Below are positions 43,962-52,396 of a stretch of DNA of 64,000 nt, one piece after another (position 1 is the first letter of the stretch; every line of letters starts with the position of its first letter). Source of the stretch: Xanthobacteraceae bacterium (GTDB taxonomy: Bacteria > Pseudomonadota > Alphaproteobacteria > Rhizobiales > Xanthobacteraceae); NCBI GenBank assembly GCA_019635585.1, contig JAHBZE010000001.1, positions 1,116,001 to 1,180,000 on the forward strand, given 5' to 3'. The translations under genes and the position numbers were made by a program. The notes beneath the pieces were generated by a model. The model worked only from the letters and a program-made list of their open reading frames with translations, had not been told where the DNA came from and made no database searches.

Positions 43962-45098
43962 CTAGCGCTTCTTATTGCGCGGCTTGCTCTTCGTCTTTTT
44001 CGGCTTCTTGTCCGGTTCCGGCTCAAGGCCGGCATAGGCCGCCTTGCCGATGAGCAACGGCGCGATGAAGGGCAGCGCCAGCGCAATCAGAAGAAAGCGT
44101 GCGAGGTGATGCGCACCCACGAAAGCGGGGTCGAGTCCGATCAGGAAGGCGAGAATCGTCATCGCCTCGAGGCCGCCGGGCGCGAAAGCGAGAATCGTCT
44201 TCGCGAGGTCCTCACCGGACAGCCAGGCGGCGAGAAACGCGAAGGCGGCGCAAATGATGAGCGCCACGACGAAGGCGCCGATGGAATCAACCAGCAGACG
44301 CCGGATCATCGCGGCGGTCGTGCCCGCGAAGCGCGTGCCTGTATAGCCGCCGAGCACGACGAAGGAACCGAGCAGAAAAATCTGCGGCAGGCTTCCTTGC
44401 ACGTAGCCGCTGCCATGGAGCACCGCGTTTACGATCATCGGGCCGATCATCAGGCCGCCCGGCATTTTGATGCGTTCGGCGATCAGGGCAGCGACGATAC
44501 CGCCGCCTGCCATGATCAGCATGTCGTTCAGCGATGCTACATGCGCACCGATCGGAGGCGCGACGCCGGCATGCGGCGAAAGCCCGACCGCAAGCAGCAT
44601 GCTCGGCAAGGCCGCAATCAGGAAGAAGACGCGCACGGTCTGGACGAAAGCAACGAGCCGCACATCGACCTTGGCGTCGGCCGCCATGGCGAGCACCGCC
44701 GAAAGCGCGCCCGGCGCGCTCGCATATAATGTCTCGCGATAGTTCCAGCCGGAGACGTAACGCAGATAGAGCATCACGCCGCCCATGGTGAAGGGAAGCG
44801 AAAACGCGAGCAGCGCAAGCGTGATCGGCCAGGTGCGGATGCCGGCAATCGTTTCCGGCGTGACCGCGGCACCCAGCGAAATACCGAGCACGACGAATAC
44901 GATCTTGCGAAGCGTGTCGGGCAGATAGACCGGCAGCCCCGCGAACGCGAGCGCGGAGACGGCAACCAGTGCACCCGCGAGCCAGCCCGCCGGAAGACTG
45001 AAAAACGCAAACGCCCCGCCGCCAATCGCGGCAGCGACGAGGGTGAGGATCGCGATGGCGGGACGTGGGAGGCGATCGAGAAAAGAGCGGCGCGGCAT
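43962..45098 (-). CDS. AbrB (AidB-regulator) family integral membrane protein
   Basis: 378 residues from ATG 45098. Around ten hydrophobic segments in two similar halves, with the family block FAPGGLEAMTILAFLIGLDPAFVGAHH near the C-terminus and SAPGALSAVLAMAADAKVDVRLVAF in the first half, the repeated APG-type motif of pfam AbrB (PF05145). Despite the historic name 'transcriptional regulator', it looks like a transporter. A Lys-rich cytoplasmic tail ends it. It stops 28 bp from tRNA-Thr. Confidence 0.85.
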   Translation of the reverse strand: MPRRSFLDRLPRPAIAILTLVAAAIGGGAFAFFSLPAGWLAGALVAVSALAFAGLPVYLPDTLRKIVFVVLGISLGAAVTPETIAGIRTWPITLALLAFSLPFTMGGVMLYLRYVSGWNYRETLYASAPGALSAVLAMAADAKVDVRLVAFVQTVRVFFLIAALPSMLLAVGLSPHAGVAPPIGAHVASLNDMLIMAGGGIVAALIAERIKMPGGLMIGPMIVNAVLHGSGYVQGSLPQIFLLGSFVVLGGYTGTRFAGTTAAMIRRLLVDSIGAFVVALIICAAFAFLAAWLSGEDLAKTILAFAPGGLEAMTILAFLIGLDPAFVGAHHLARFLLIALALPFIAPLLIGKAAYAGLEPEPDKKPKKTKSKPRNKKR

Positions 45099-45157
45099 TG
45101 AGTTGCAGTGTAGTCGGCGCCAGCCGGTCGAGTACAGCCGTCCGGCCGCGTGGATCG

Positions 45158-46540
45158 CTACGGTCTTACGATGGTAACGGAACAAGCGGCTTCGGCTGCA
45201 ACCTTTGCCGAAACGCTGCCGAGAATCTTTTTTCTGAATGAGTTTTGCCGTGCGCCGATCAGGATGTGGCCAACCCGATTCGCATGGGAGAACTCCAGAA
45301 CCGCAGAAGCCGGGTCGATTGCCTCCAGGACGTGCACGGTGAGCCGCGGCCCTTCAAGTTTCAACGGCGCGGCCCAGGCCTTCAGCGCGACGATGCGCTC
45401 GATCCGCTTGCTGTTACCCTCCTCGTCGAGATCAGTATCCAGTGCGATGCGGTTTTGTTTGAGCACGTTCACACAAGCGAGCCTTGCTTCGGGACTGGAA
45501 GCCAAGAGGCGGCGGGTTTCTGCGAGCAGCGCGCCACTTTGCGCGCTCGCGTCGGGACTCAAATCCAGCGCCACCAGCACGATCGGCGCATCGGGCTCCT
45601 CAATGGCCGCACTCTTGACAATACCGCGCTTGAGCTCGGGGTTGAACCTGCGACGCAGGACCGCTGAAAATGGATCGCGCTTCAACCGCTGGGAGCGAGC
45701 AGTCAGCTTTACTTGATCGGGATGCGCAAGGTCGAACGCGAGATGAGACATCGTCGCATAGCGCCACGCTGGCTCGATCTCGAGGCAACGAAGCACGATC
45801 TCCTGTAACCACGGCGGATAATCCGGGCGCAGGTTGCGCGGCGGATAGGGGTCGCGCCACAGCCGGCGCCGCATCGCGGCCATCGACTCACCCTCCCCGA
45901 ACGGTCGCGTTCCCGTCGAAAAGAAGTAAAGGAGTACGCCGAGCGCAAATTGATCCGAGCGCGCGTCCTCGCGCACGCCGAGCAATTGTTCCGGCGCCAT
46001 GTACGGCGCCGTTCCATAAGGCAGCCGGAACTCCTCCTGCATCAGGTCCGGCAACTGCCGGTGATGAGAAAGGCCAAAATCGATCAGTACCGCTCCGCCG
46101 TCTGGGCGAAACATGATGTTGCTCGGCTTTACGTCGAGATGAATCACGTTTTGCCGGTGCAGATCACTGAGCGCGACCGCAGCCTTGTGGCCGATCTCGG
46201 CGACTTTATCGTAGTCGAGGGGCAGTTCTTTCAGCTTTGCGAAAAGCGTCTGCCCTTCGATCCGTTCCATGACGATATAAGGCTGTTTCGAAAAATCGCC
46301 GGTGGCGACGAACAGCGGAACATGCGGGCCGGAAAGCCGCGGCAGAATCATCTGTTCCATCTCGAAGCTGACGATCGCCGCCGGGTCCAATCCCTCGCCG
46401 AAATGCGGCACCTTCATCAGAAGATCGCGCGTGTCTCCTGTTCGGGTCACACTCCAAAGCGAGGCCATTCCGCCGACATGCAAGCGCTCGCGCAGCGTGA
46501 AGTCGTCGATCGTGAGGCCCGGGTCGAGCTTCAGCGCCAT
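45158..46540 (-). CDS. Bifunctional Ser/Thr protein kinase - universal stress protein
   Basis: 460 residues from ATG 46540. N-terminal eukaryote-like kinase: Gly loop VGGMASLW, Lys43 in LLMKVPH, catalytic loop HLDVKPSN (134-141), metal DFG at 154-156, APE-type MAPEQLLG, so all key residues are present though the HRD Arg is replaced by Leu. From about residue 315 a universal stress protein domain starts (VLVALDLSPDASAQSG) and ends with a USP-like nucleotide motif GARQNSFRKKILGS. The start is 2 bp from the metallophosphatase stop, so the two are one transcript. Confidence 0.9.
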   Translation of the reverse strand: MALKLDPGLTIDDFTLRERLHVGGMASLWSVTRTGDTRDLLMKVPHFGEGLDPAAIVSFEMEQMILPRLSGPHVPLFVATGDFSKQPYIVMERIEGQTLFAKLKELPLDYDKVAEIGHKAAVALSDLHRQNVIHLDVKPSNIMFRPDGGAVLIDFGLSHHRQLPDLMQEEFRLPYGTAPYMAPEQLLGVREDARSDQFALGVLLYFFSTGTRPFGEGESMAAMRRRLWRDPYPPRNLRPDYPPWLQEIVLRCLEIEPAWRYATMSHLAFDLAHPDQVKLTARSQRLKRDPFSAVLRRRFNPELKRGIVKSAAIEEPDAPIVLVALDLSPDASAQSGALLAETRRLLASSPEARLACVNVLKQNRIALDTDLDEEGNSKRIERIVALKAWAAPLKLEGPRLTVHVLEAIDPASAVLEFSHANRVGHILIGARQNSFRKKILGSVSAKVAAEAACSVTIVRP

Positions 46541-46542
46541 CG

Positions 46543-47283
46543 CTAGCGGCCTTCGAACAGACGCTCGGCAAGCCGCGGCGGGAGCCCGGCTTTCAAAATC
46601 TTCTTCGCGGCGGTGTCGATGTCGTAAGCCGCGCGGCGATACGTGACCGCCGCTTTTTCGGTATCGAGAATCGCATAGGACGCCATGGGATTCCGGTCGC
46701 GCGGCTGGCCGACCGAGCCGAGCACGATCAGCCATTTGCGGTTCGGCAATAAGGGAATCTCGACATCGGTGACGGGTGTGAAGGCGGTCATCTTCGCGGT
46801 CGGTGACATCGAATAGATCGCAGGCAAATGGATGTGGCCGCATACGGTGATTGCCGCAGAGGTTGCGTTCAAGCTGCGCGCGGCATCCTCGACATTCGCG
46901 ACATAATTCCAGGCGGAAGGCTTGCTCGCCTCGGCGTGAACGAGAAGGCGATCTTCCTTTTCGACTGTCATCGGCAGCGACTTCAAAAATTCCTGCGCCT
47001 GAAGCGGCAGCTGCTTGCGCGTCCACTCGATCGTGGTCTGCGCGACCGGATTGAAGCCGGGGATATCTGCTTGAACGGCAACATCATGATTGCCGGCGAC
47101 AGCGGCAGCGCCCGAACTCCTCAGTTCGATCACCTTGTCCACGGACCACTCCGGGTCCGCGCCATAACCGACATAGTCGCCGAGAAGCGCGACCGCATCG
47201 ATTCCGGCTTCGCGCGCATGCGCGAGCGAGGCCTCGAATGCCTCGCGATTAGCGTGGATGTCCGAGAAGAGCGCTATACGCAC
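46543..47283 (-). CDS. Calcineurin-like metallophosphoesterase (putative phosphoprotein phosphatase)
   Basis: 246 residues, GTG start. The metal-binding signature set is complete: FSDIHAN (D-x-H), LLGDYVGYGADP (GDxVxxG), GNHD, VHAE and CGHIHLP (GHxH). Such enzymes use a two-metal site to cleave phosphate esters; the small cytoplasmic form without a lid resembles YfcE/PP-type phosphatases. Immediately upstream of the kinase-USP gene with a 2-bp gap, which suggests an opposing kinase/phosphatase pair. Confidence 0.85.
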   Translation of the reverse strand: MRIALFSDIHANREAFEASLAHAREAGIDAVALLGDYVGYGADPEWSVDKVIELRSSGAAAVAGNHDVAVQADIPGFNPVAQTTIEWTRKQLPLQAQEFLKSLPMTVEKEDRLLVHAEASKPSAWNYVANVEDAARSLNATSAAITVCGHIHLPAIYSMSPTAKMTAFTPVTDVEIPLLPNRKWLIVLGSVGQPRDRNPMASYAILDTEKAAVTYRRAAYDIDTAAKKILKAGLPPRLAERLFEGR

Positions 47284-47393
47284 GAAAAACCCCGACTACT
47301 TCGCCGTTTGATAGCGGCGGATAGCGCATCAGTAAATGAGCCTTGGCGTAAAGGCGGATTGATCAGGGTCAACGAAAGCAGGCGTTTTCCCGC

Positions 47394-48449
47394 CTAGCGC
47401 AAACCCGCATTGATCTTGTCGAGCGCGGCTGAGCCGGGACAGAGATCTTCGTCGGAAAGCGCGTTCAGCGGACGCGCCGTCACACCGAGGCGGTCATGCA
47501 GGTCTTCCGAATCCGGCTCGACGTAGAGGAGGCCGGTGACGATTTCGCCGCGCGCGTTATGCCGCTGGATGAAGTTCATCACCGAGGCGCGGTCGGTCGG
47601 GTCGTGGTCCTCGGCAAGTTTTTTCAGCCGCAACACCGAGCCGTCGTGCTGGGTCACGTTGATCGTCGTGCCCGGGTCGTGATCGATGGTGATTTCGTCC
47701 TTACCCTCGATGAATTCGAGCGCGTTCACCGCCTCGTTGTGCTCGCGCACATAGTCGAAACTCTTGGTCGAGCCGGCGTGGTTGTTGAAGGCGATGCAGG
47801 GCGAGATTACATCGAGGAAGGCGGCACCCTTGTGCGCGATCGCGGCCTTGATGAGTTCGACGAGTTGCTTCTTGTCGCCGGAGAAGGAACGTCCGACGAA
47901 CGACGCACCAGCAATCAGCGCCAATGATACGAGGTCCATCGGGCTATCGGGATTGCTCACGCCCTTTTTCGACTTCGAGCCCTTGTCGGCGGTCGCGGAG
48001 AACTGACCTTTCGTCAGTCCATATACGCCGTTGTTCTCGACGATATAGACCATGTTCACGCCGCGGCGGATGCAATGCGCAAACTGGCCGAGACCGATGG
48101 ATGCGCTGTCGCCGTCGCCGGAGATGCCCATGTAGACGAGCTCGCGGTTTGCGAGATTGGCCCCGGTGAGCACCGAGGGCATGCGGCCGTGTACCGAATT
48201 GAAGCCGTGGCTTTGCCCCAGAAAATAAGTCGGCGTCTTCGACGAACAGCCGATACCGGAAAGTTTCGCAAGCCGATGCGGCGGCAGATCGATCTCGAAA
48301 CAGGCCTGCATGATCGCAGCCGAAATCGAATCGTGTCCGCAACCGGCGCAGAGCGTCGAGACCGCGCCTTCATAGTCGCGATGCGTGAAGCCGAGCGCGT
48401 TCACCGGCAACTTCGGATGATGGAGCTTCGGCTTGGTGATCCAGGTCAC
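47394..48449 (-). CDS. korB: 2-oxoacid:ferredoxin oxidoreductase beta subunit (KorB-type)
   Basis: 351 residues from a GTG start. Thiamine-diphosphate binding is shown by GISGDGDSASIGLGQFAHC and ENNGVYGLTKGQ; the Cys pairs for an iron-sulfur cluster lie in CAGCGHDS and GIGCSS. It makes the thiamin half of the enzyme that oxidises 2-oxoacids to acyl-CoA with ferredoxin as acceptor, or works in reverse. The start overlaps the korA stop by 1 bp. Confidence 0.9.
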   Translation of the reverse strand: MTWITKPKLHHPKLPVNALGFTHRDYEGAVSTLCAGCGHDSISAAIMQACFEIDLPPHRLAKLSGIGCSSKTPTYFLGQSHGFNSVHGRMPSVLTGANLANRELVYMGISGDGDSASIGLGQFAHCIRRGVNMVYIVENNGVYGLTKGQFSATADKGSKSKKGVSNPDSPMDLVSLALIAGASFVGRSFSGDKKQLVELIKAAIAHKGAAFLDVISPCIAFNNHAGSTKSFDYVREHNEAVNALEFIEGKDEITIDHDPGTTINVTQHDGSVLRLKKLAEDHDPTDRASVMNFIQRHNARGEIVTGLLYVEPDSEDLHDRLGVTARPLNALSDEDLCPGSAALDKINAGLR

Positions 48450-50275
48450 TACACGGACTCCTTCAGCGGCGTCTCGAGGCCGGATTTCAAAGAGATGTCG
48501 TTGACGATGAAACGGGCGGTGATCGGGTTGCCGTCGTAATGCAACACGGAGATAAGCTTTTGCGAATCGACCCGGCCGGTGTCGAGCAGGAGCGTCTTCA
48601 ACTGCGCGTCGCGGTTCTGCTCGACGACATAGACGCGGTCGTGGCTCTTGATGAAATCGATCACCGCTTCATTGAAGGGATAGGCGCGGATGCGGAGCCG
48701 ATCGAGCAGAATGTTCTTCTCATTCAGCGCAAGGATCGCCTCGTCCATCGCGGATGTGGTCGAGCCGAAATAGATCACGCCGTATTTCGTGGGCTTGGGC
48801 GCGTCGTATTTTACCGGCGCGGGAACGAGCGATTTCGCGGTCTCGAATTTCTTCAAGAGCCGCTCCATGTTGTCGACATAGGCAGGGCCTTCCTCGGTGT
48901 AGCGCGCATAGCGGTCGCGCGAGGTGCCGCGCGTGAAATAGGCGCCCTTGGTGGGATGCGTACCGGGATAAGTGCGGAACGGAATGCCGTCGCCGTCAAC
49001 GTCGAGATAGCGGCCGAAATCTTTCCCGCTTTCCAGATCGGCGAAGGTCATCACCTTGCCGCGGTCCATTCTCTTTTTGTCGTCCCATTGCAGCGGATCG
49101 ACCAGCCATTCGTTCATGCCGATATCGAGATCGGTCATGACGAAGATCGGCGTCTGCAAACGGTCGGCGAGGTCGAGTGCCGTCGCCGCCATCTCGAAGG
49201 CTTCCTTCGGATCGGCGGGAAACAGCAAGACGTGGCGAGTGTCGCCGTGAGACGCAAAGGCGGCGGAAAGCAGATCCGACTGCTGCGTGCGCGTCGGCAT
49301 GCCGGTCGAAGGTCCGCCACGCTGCACGTCGATCAGTACGGCAGGAATTTCAGCGAAGTAAGCCAACCCGATGAATTCCTGCATCAGCGAAATGCCGGGA
49401 CCGGAAGTCGCGGTAAAAGCGCGCGAGCCATTCCAGCCCGCGCCGATCACGACGCCGATCGCGGCAAGTTCGTCTTCGGCCTGCACGATCGCATATTTGT
49501 TGCCGTCTTCGCCGACGCGCAGCTTCTTGCAGTAATTGCCGAAGGCTTCGGCGACGGAAGTCGAAGGCGTGATCGGATACCAGGCCGCGACAGTCGCGCC
49601 GCCATAAACGCAGCCGAGTGCGGCGGCCGCATTACCTTCGATCAGGATGCGGTCGCCGACCGCATCCGCGCGCTTCACCTTCAACCCGAGCGCGCCTTTC
49701 AGATGCTCGTCGGCATAGTCGCGGCCGATATGCAGCGCTTCGATATTCGGCGCGATCAGCTTGTCCTTGCCTTTGTAGAGTTCCTTGACCAGTGCCTCGA
49801 TCGCATCGACCTCGATACCGAGCAGACTCCCGAGCGCGCCGACATACATGATGTTCTTGAAAAGCTGGCGCTGGCGCGGATCGGAATACTGCTTGTTGCA
49901 GATTTCGGTGAGCGGCATCCCGACGACAGTGATGTCCTCGCGGAATTTCGACGATGGCAACGGCTTGGTGGAATCGTAGAAGAGATAACCGCCGGCATCG
50001 ATGCCGGCGACGTCCTTGTCCCAGGTCTGCGGGTTCATTGCGACCATCAGGTCATAGCCGCCACGGCGGCCGAGATGACCGGCGCCGGACACGCGCACCT
50101 CGTACCAGGTCGGCAGCCCCTGAATATTCGACGGGAAGATGTTGCGCGAGCCGACCGGCACGCCCATGCGGATCATCGAACGCGCGAAGATGCGGTTCGC
50201 GCTCGCAGAGCCCGAGCCGTTCACGTTCGCGAGCCGCACAACGAAGTCGTTGATCTTCTCTACGCGCGAGAGCAT
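48449..50275 (-). CDS. korA: 2-oxoacid:ferredoxin oxidoreductase fused gamma-alpha subunit (KorA-type)
   Basis: 608 residues from ATG 50275; the last 16 bp of the upstream flavoprotein overlap. The N-terminal 190 residues are the gamma (POR_C/gamma) domain (RLANVNGSGSASANRIFARS), then the alpha domain with WYPITPSTSVAEAF, EDELAAIGVVIGAGWNG and TSGPGISLMQEF. This gamma-alpha fusion plus KorB is the two-subunit form. Substrate is probably 2-oxoglutarate or a branched 2-oxoacid. Confidence 0.9.
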   Translation of the reverse strand: MLSRVEKINDFVVRLANVNGSGSASANRIFARSMIRMGVPVGSRNIFPSNIQGLPTWYEVRVSGAGHLGRRGGYDLMVAMNPQTWDKDVAGIDAGGYLFYDSTKPLPSSKFREDITVVGMPLTEICNKQYSDPRQRQLFKNIMYVGALGSLLGIEVDAIEALVKELYKGKDKLIAPNIEALHIGRDYADEHLKGALGLKVKRADAVGDRILIEGNAAAALGCVYGGATVAAWYPITPSTSVAEAFGNYCKKLRVGEDGNKYAIVQAEDELAAIGVVIGAGWNGSRAFTATSGPGISLMQEFIGLAYFAEIPAVLIDVQRGGPSTGMPTRTQQSDLLSAAFASHGDTRHVLLFPADPKEAFEMAATALDLADRLQTPIFVMTDLDIGMNEWLVDPLQWDDKKRMDRGKVMTFADLESGKDFGRYLDVDGDGIPFRTYPGTHPTKGAYFTRGTSRDRYARYTEEGPAYVDNMERLLKKFETAKSLVPAPVKYDAPKPTKYGVIYFGSTTSAMDEAILALNEKNILLDRLRIRAYPFNEAVIDFIKSHDRVYVVEQNRDAQLKTLLLDTGRVDSQKLISVLHYDGNPITARFIVNDISLKSGLETPLKESV

Positions 50276-52140
50276 CTCGCCTCTCCCGCGTGCGTCATTT
50301 CCAAGAGAAACTTCTGCATGTCCCAGGCCCCGGTCGGGCAACGCTCGGCGCAAAGGCCGCAATGCAGGCACACGTCCTCGTCTTTGACGAGCACGCGATG
50401 CGTCTTCAACGGCGTCGAGACATATAAGTCCTGCGTGAGATTTTCGGCCGGCGCGGTCAGCATCATGCGCAGCATCGGCTCCGGCGCGTTCGGCGTGAAG
50501 GTGATGCAATCGACCGGGCAGATGTCCATGCAGGCGTCGCACTCGATGCAGAGGTTCGCCTCGAACACGGTCTGCACGTCGCAATTCAGGCAGCGTTGGG
50601 TTTCGGCGTAACCGAGCTTGCGGTCGAAGCCGAGTTCGACTTCCGCCTTGATGCTTTTGAGCGCGATCGCCTGCTCGCGCATCGGCACCTTGTGGCGAAG
50701 GTCGTTCGACGGCGCATTGTCATAGCTCCACTCGTGAATGCCCATCTTCTGGCTCATCAGATGGGTCATCGGCGGCGGGCGCTTCGCGACATCCTCGCCG
50801 TTACAGAACTTGTCGATGGAGACGGCGGCGTCATGGCCGTGCGCGACCGCCCAGATGATGTTCTTCGGGCCGAAGGCGGCATCGCCGCCGAAGAAGATTT
50901 TCGGATTGGTGGACTGGAAAGTGACCTCGTTCACCTTCGGCATATTCCACTTGTCGAATTCGATGCCGCAGTCGCGCTCGATCCACGGGAAAGCGTTCTC
51001 TTGCCCGACCGCGACCAGCACGTCGTCGCATTCGAAATGCTGGTCCGGCTCGCCGGAAGGCAGCAACTGGCGGCGGCCCTTCTCGTCTTTCTTCGCGACC
51101 ACTTTCTCGAAAATGACGCCGGTGAGCTTGCCGTCCTTGTGCGTAAATTCCTTCGGCACCAGAAAATTGAAGATCGGGATGCCTTCATGCATCGCGTCTT
51201 CTTTTTCCCAAGGCGACGCCTTCATCTCGTCGAAGCCGGAACGGACGATCACTTTTACGTCTTCGCCGCCCAAGCGGCGGGAGGTGCGGCAGCAGTCCAT
51301 CGCCGTATTGCCGCCGCCGAGCACGATCACGCGCCTGCCGATTTTCTCGATGTGACCGAAGGAGACGTTGGAGAGCCAGTCGATGCCGATGTGGATGTTC
51401 TTCGCCGCCTCGCTTCTCCCCGGAATATCCAGATCGCGCCCGCGCGGGGCGCCGGAGCCAACGAAGACCGCGTCGAATTTTTCGGAGAGCAATTGCGTCA
51501 TGCTTTCGACGCGCGTGCCGAAGCGCGTTTCGACGAAGCCGCGGTCGAGGATGTAGCCGACCTCCTCGTCGATCACTTCTTCCGGCAAGCGGAAACGCGG
51601 GATCTGCGAGCGGATCATGCCGCCGCCGCGACGATCGCCGTCGAACAACACAAGCTCGTAGCCGAGCGGCGCGAGATCGCGAACGACGGTGAGCGAGGCC
51701 GGCCCCGCGCCGATGAGCGCGACGCGCTTGCCGTTTTTCTTCAAAGGCTTCGCGGGAAGCAGCGCGCCGATGTCATCTTTGTTATCAGCGGCAACGCGTT
51801 TCAGGCGGCAGATCGCAACCGGCTCGGCTTCGACACGGCCGCGGCGGCACGCCGGTTCGCAGGGGCGATCGCAGGTGCGCCCGAGAATTCCCGGGAACAC
51901 GTTCGACTGCCAGTTCACCATATAGGCGTCGGTATAACGCCCGGCGGCGATCAGGCGGATATATTCGGGAACGGGCGTATGCGCGGGACAGGCCCACTGA
52001 CAATCGACGACTTTGTGGAAATAAGCCGGATTGGAAATATCGGTCGGCGGCATTCCGGCGCCGTCGCCGGAATGCCCGACACCGTTCGAATGCTTATCTG
52101 GAGCGGTACTCTGCTCCAGCGTCGGTGTGCCCGCGCTCAT
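50260..52140 (-). CDS. GltD-like FAD/NAD(P)H oxidoreductase with C-terminal 2[4Fe-4S] ferredoxin domain
   Basis: 626 residues. N-terminal iron-sulfur region CQWACPAHTPVPEYI and CDRPCEPACRRG as in glutamate synthase small subunit, then two Rossmann folds (VALIGAGPASLTVVRDLAP for FAD, VIVLGGGNTAMDCCRTSRR for NAD(P)H), and a C-terminal ferredoxin with CIECDACMDICPVDC and CLHCGLCAERCPTGA. Placed as first gene of the korAB operon, it is best read as the electron-transfer partner between NAD(P)H and the ferredoxin-type oxidoreductase. Confidence 0.88.
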   Translation of the reverse strand: MSAGTPTLEQSTAPDKHSNGVGHSGDGAGMPPTDISNPAYFHKVVDCQWACPAHTPVPEYIRLIAAGRYTDAYMVNWQSNVFPGILGRTCDRPCEPACRRGRVEAEPVAICRLKRVAADNKDDIGALLPAKPLKKNGKRVALIGAGPASLTVVRDLAPLGYELVLFDGDRRGGGMIRSQIPRFRLPEEVIDEEVGYILDRGFVETRFGTRVESMTQLLSEKFDAVFVGSGAPRGRDLDIPGRSEAAKNIHIGIDWLSNVSFGHIEKIGRRVIVLGGGNTAMDCCRTSRRLGGEDVKVIVRSGFDEMKASPWEKEDAMHEGIPIFNFLVPKEFTHKDGKLTGVIFEKVVAKKDEKGRRQLLPSGEPDQHFECDDVLVAVGQENAFPWIERDCGIEFDKWNMPKVNEVTFQSTNPKIFFGGDAAFGPKNIIWAVAHGHDAAVSIDKFCNGEDVAKRPPPMTHLMSQKMGIHEWSYDNAPSNDLRHKVPMREQAIALKSIKAEVELGFDRKLGYAETQRCLNCDVQTVFEANLCIECDACMDICPVDCITFTPNAPEPMLRMMLTAPAENLTQDLYVSTPLKTHRVLVKDEDVCLHCGLCAERCPTGAWDMQKFLLEMTHAGEARCSRA

Positions 52141-52396
52141 TCGCGGAACTCCTTGTCGTTTCGGCTACATGACAAAAGAAAAGCGTGGCGCTGCGCACAG
52201 GCGCAGCGGCAACAACATCTCTTTTGGCTTCACTTGAATTCAGCAAGGCGATTCCAGAACCCGATTTTCTTTTTCTATTTACTCATTCGCTTTCTAGCAT
52301 AACCAATCCGGGGCTTCTGCCCACCTTGTATTTCGTATTATTCGCAACAGTGTCTGATGTTGCGATGCAATAGATTGTGGCGGGAGATTTCCGGTC
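52141..52396 (-). promoter_or_regulatory. Promoter/leader region of the oxidoreductase operon
   Basis: 256 bp, clearly more AT-rich than the surroundings. It contains a leader hairpin at 52189-52208 (CGCTGCGC, loop, GCGCAGCG) about 50 nt before the first start codon. No convincing -35/-10 pair could be assigned. Confidence 0.5.
52149..52154 (-). promoter_or_regulatory. Ribosome binding site of the oxidoreductase operon
   Basis: AAGGAG on the minus strand, 8 nt before the ATG at 52140, a near-ideal Shine-Dalgarno for the first gene of the operon. Confidence 0.7.

Noticed and set aside
45158-47026. Extended start for the kinase-USP gene giving more than 600 residues
   Set aside because: The extra N-terminal part overlaps the whole metallophosphatase gene in another frame and shows only Arg-rich shadow sequence; ATG 46540 fits the kinase fold.
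48539-52302. Long plus-strand open frames opposite the korA and flavoprotein genes
   Set aside because: Composition of an antisense shadow, no ribosome site, and strongly supported genes with intact motifs on the minus strand.
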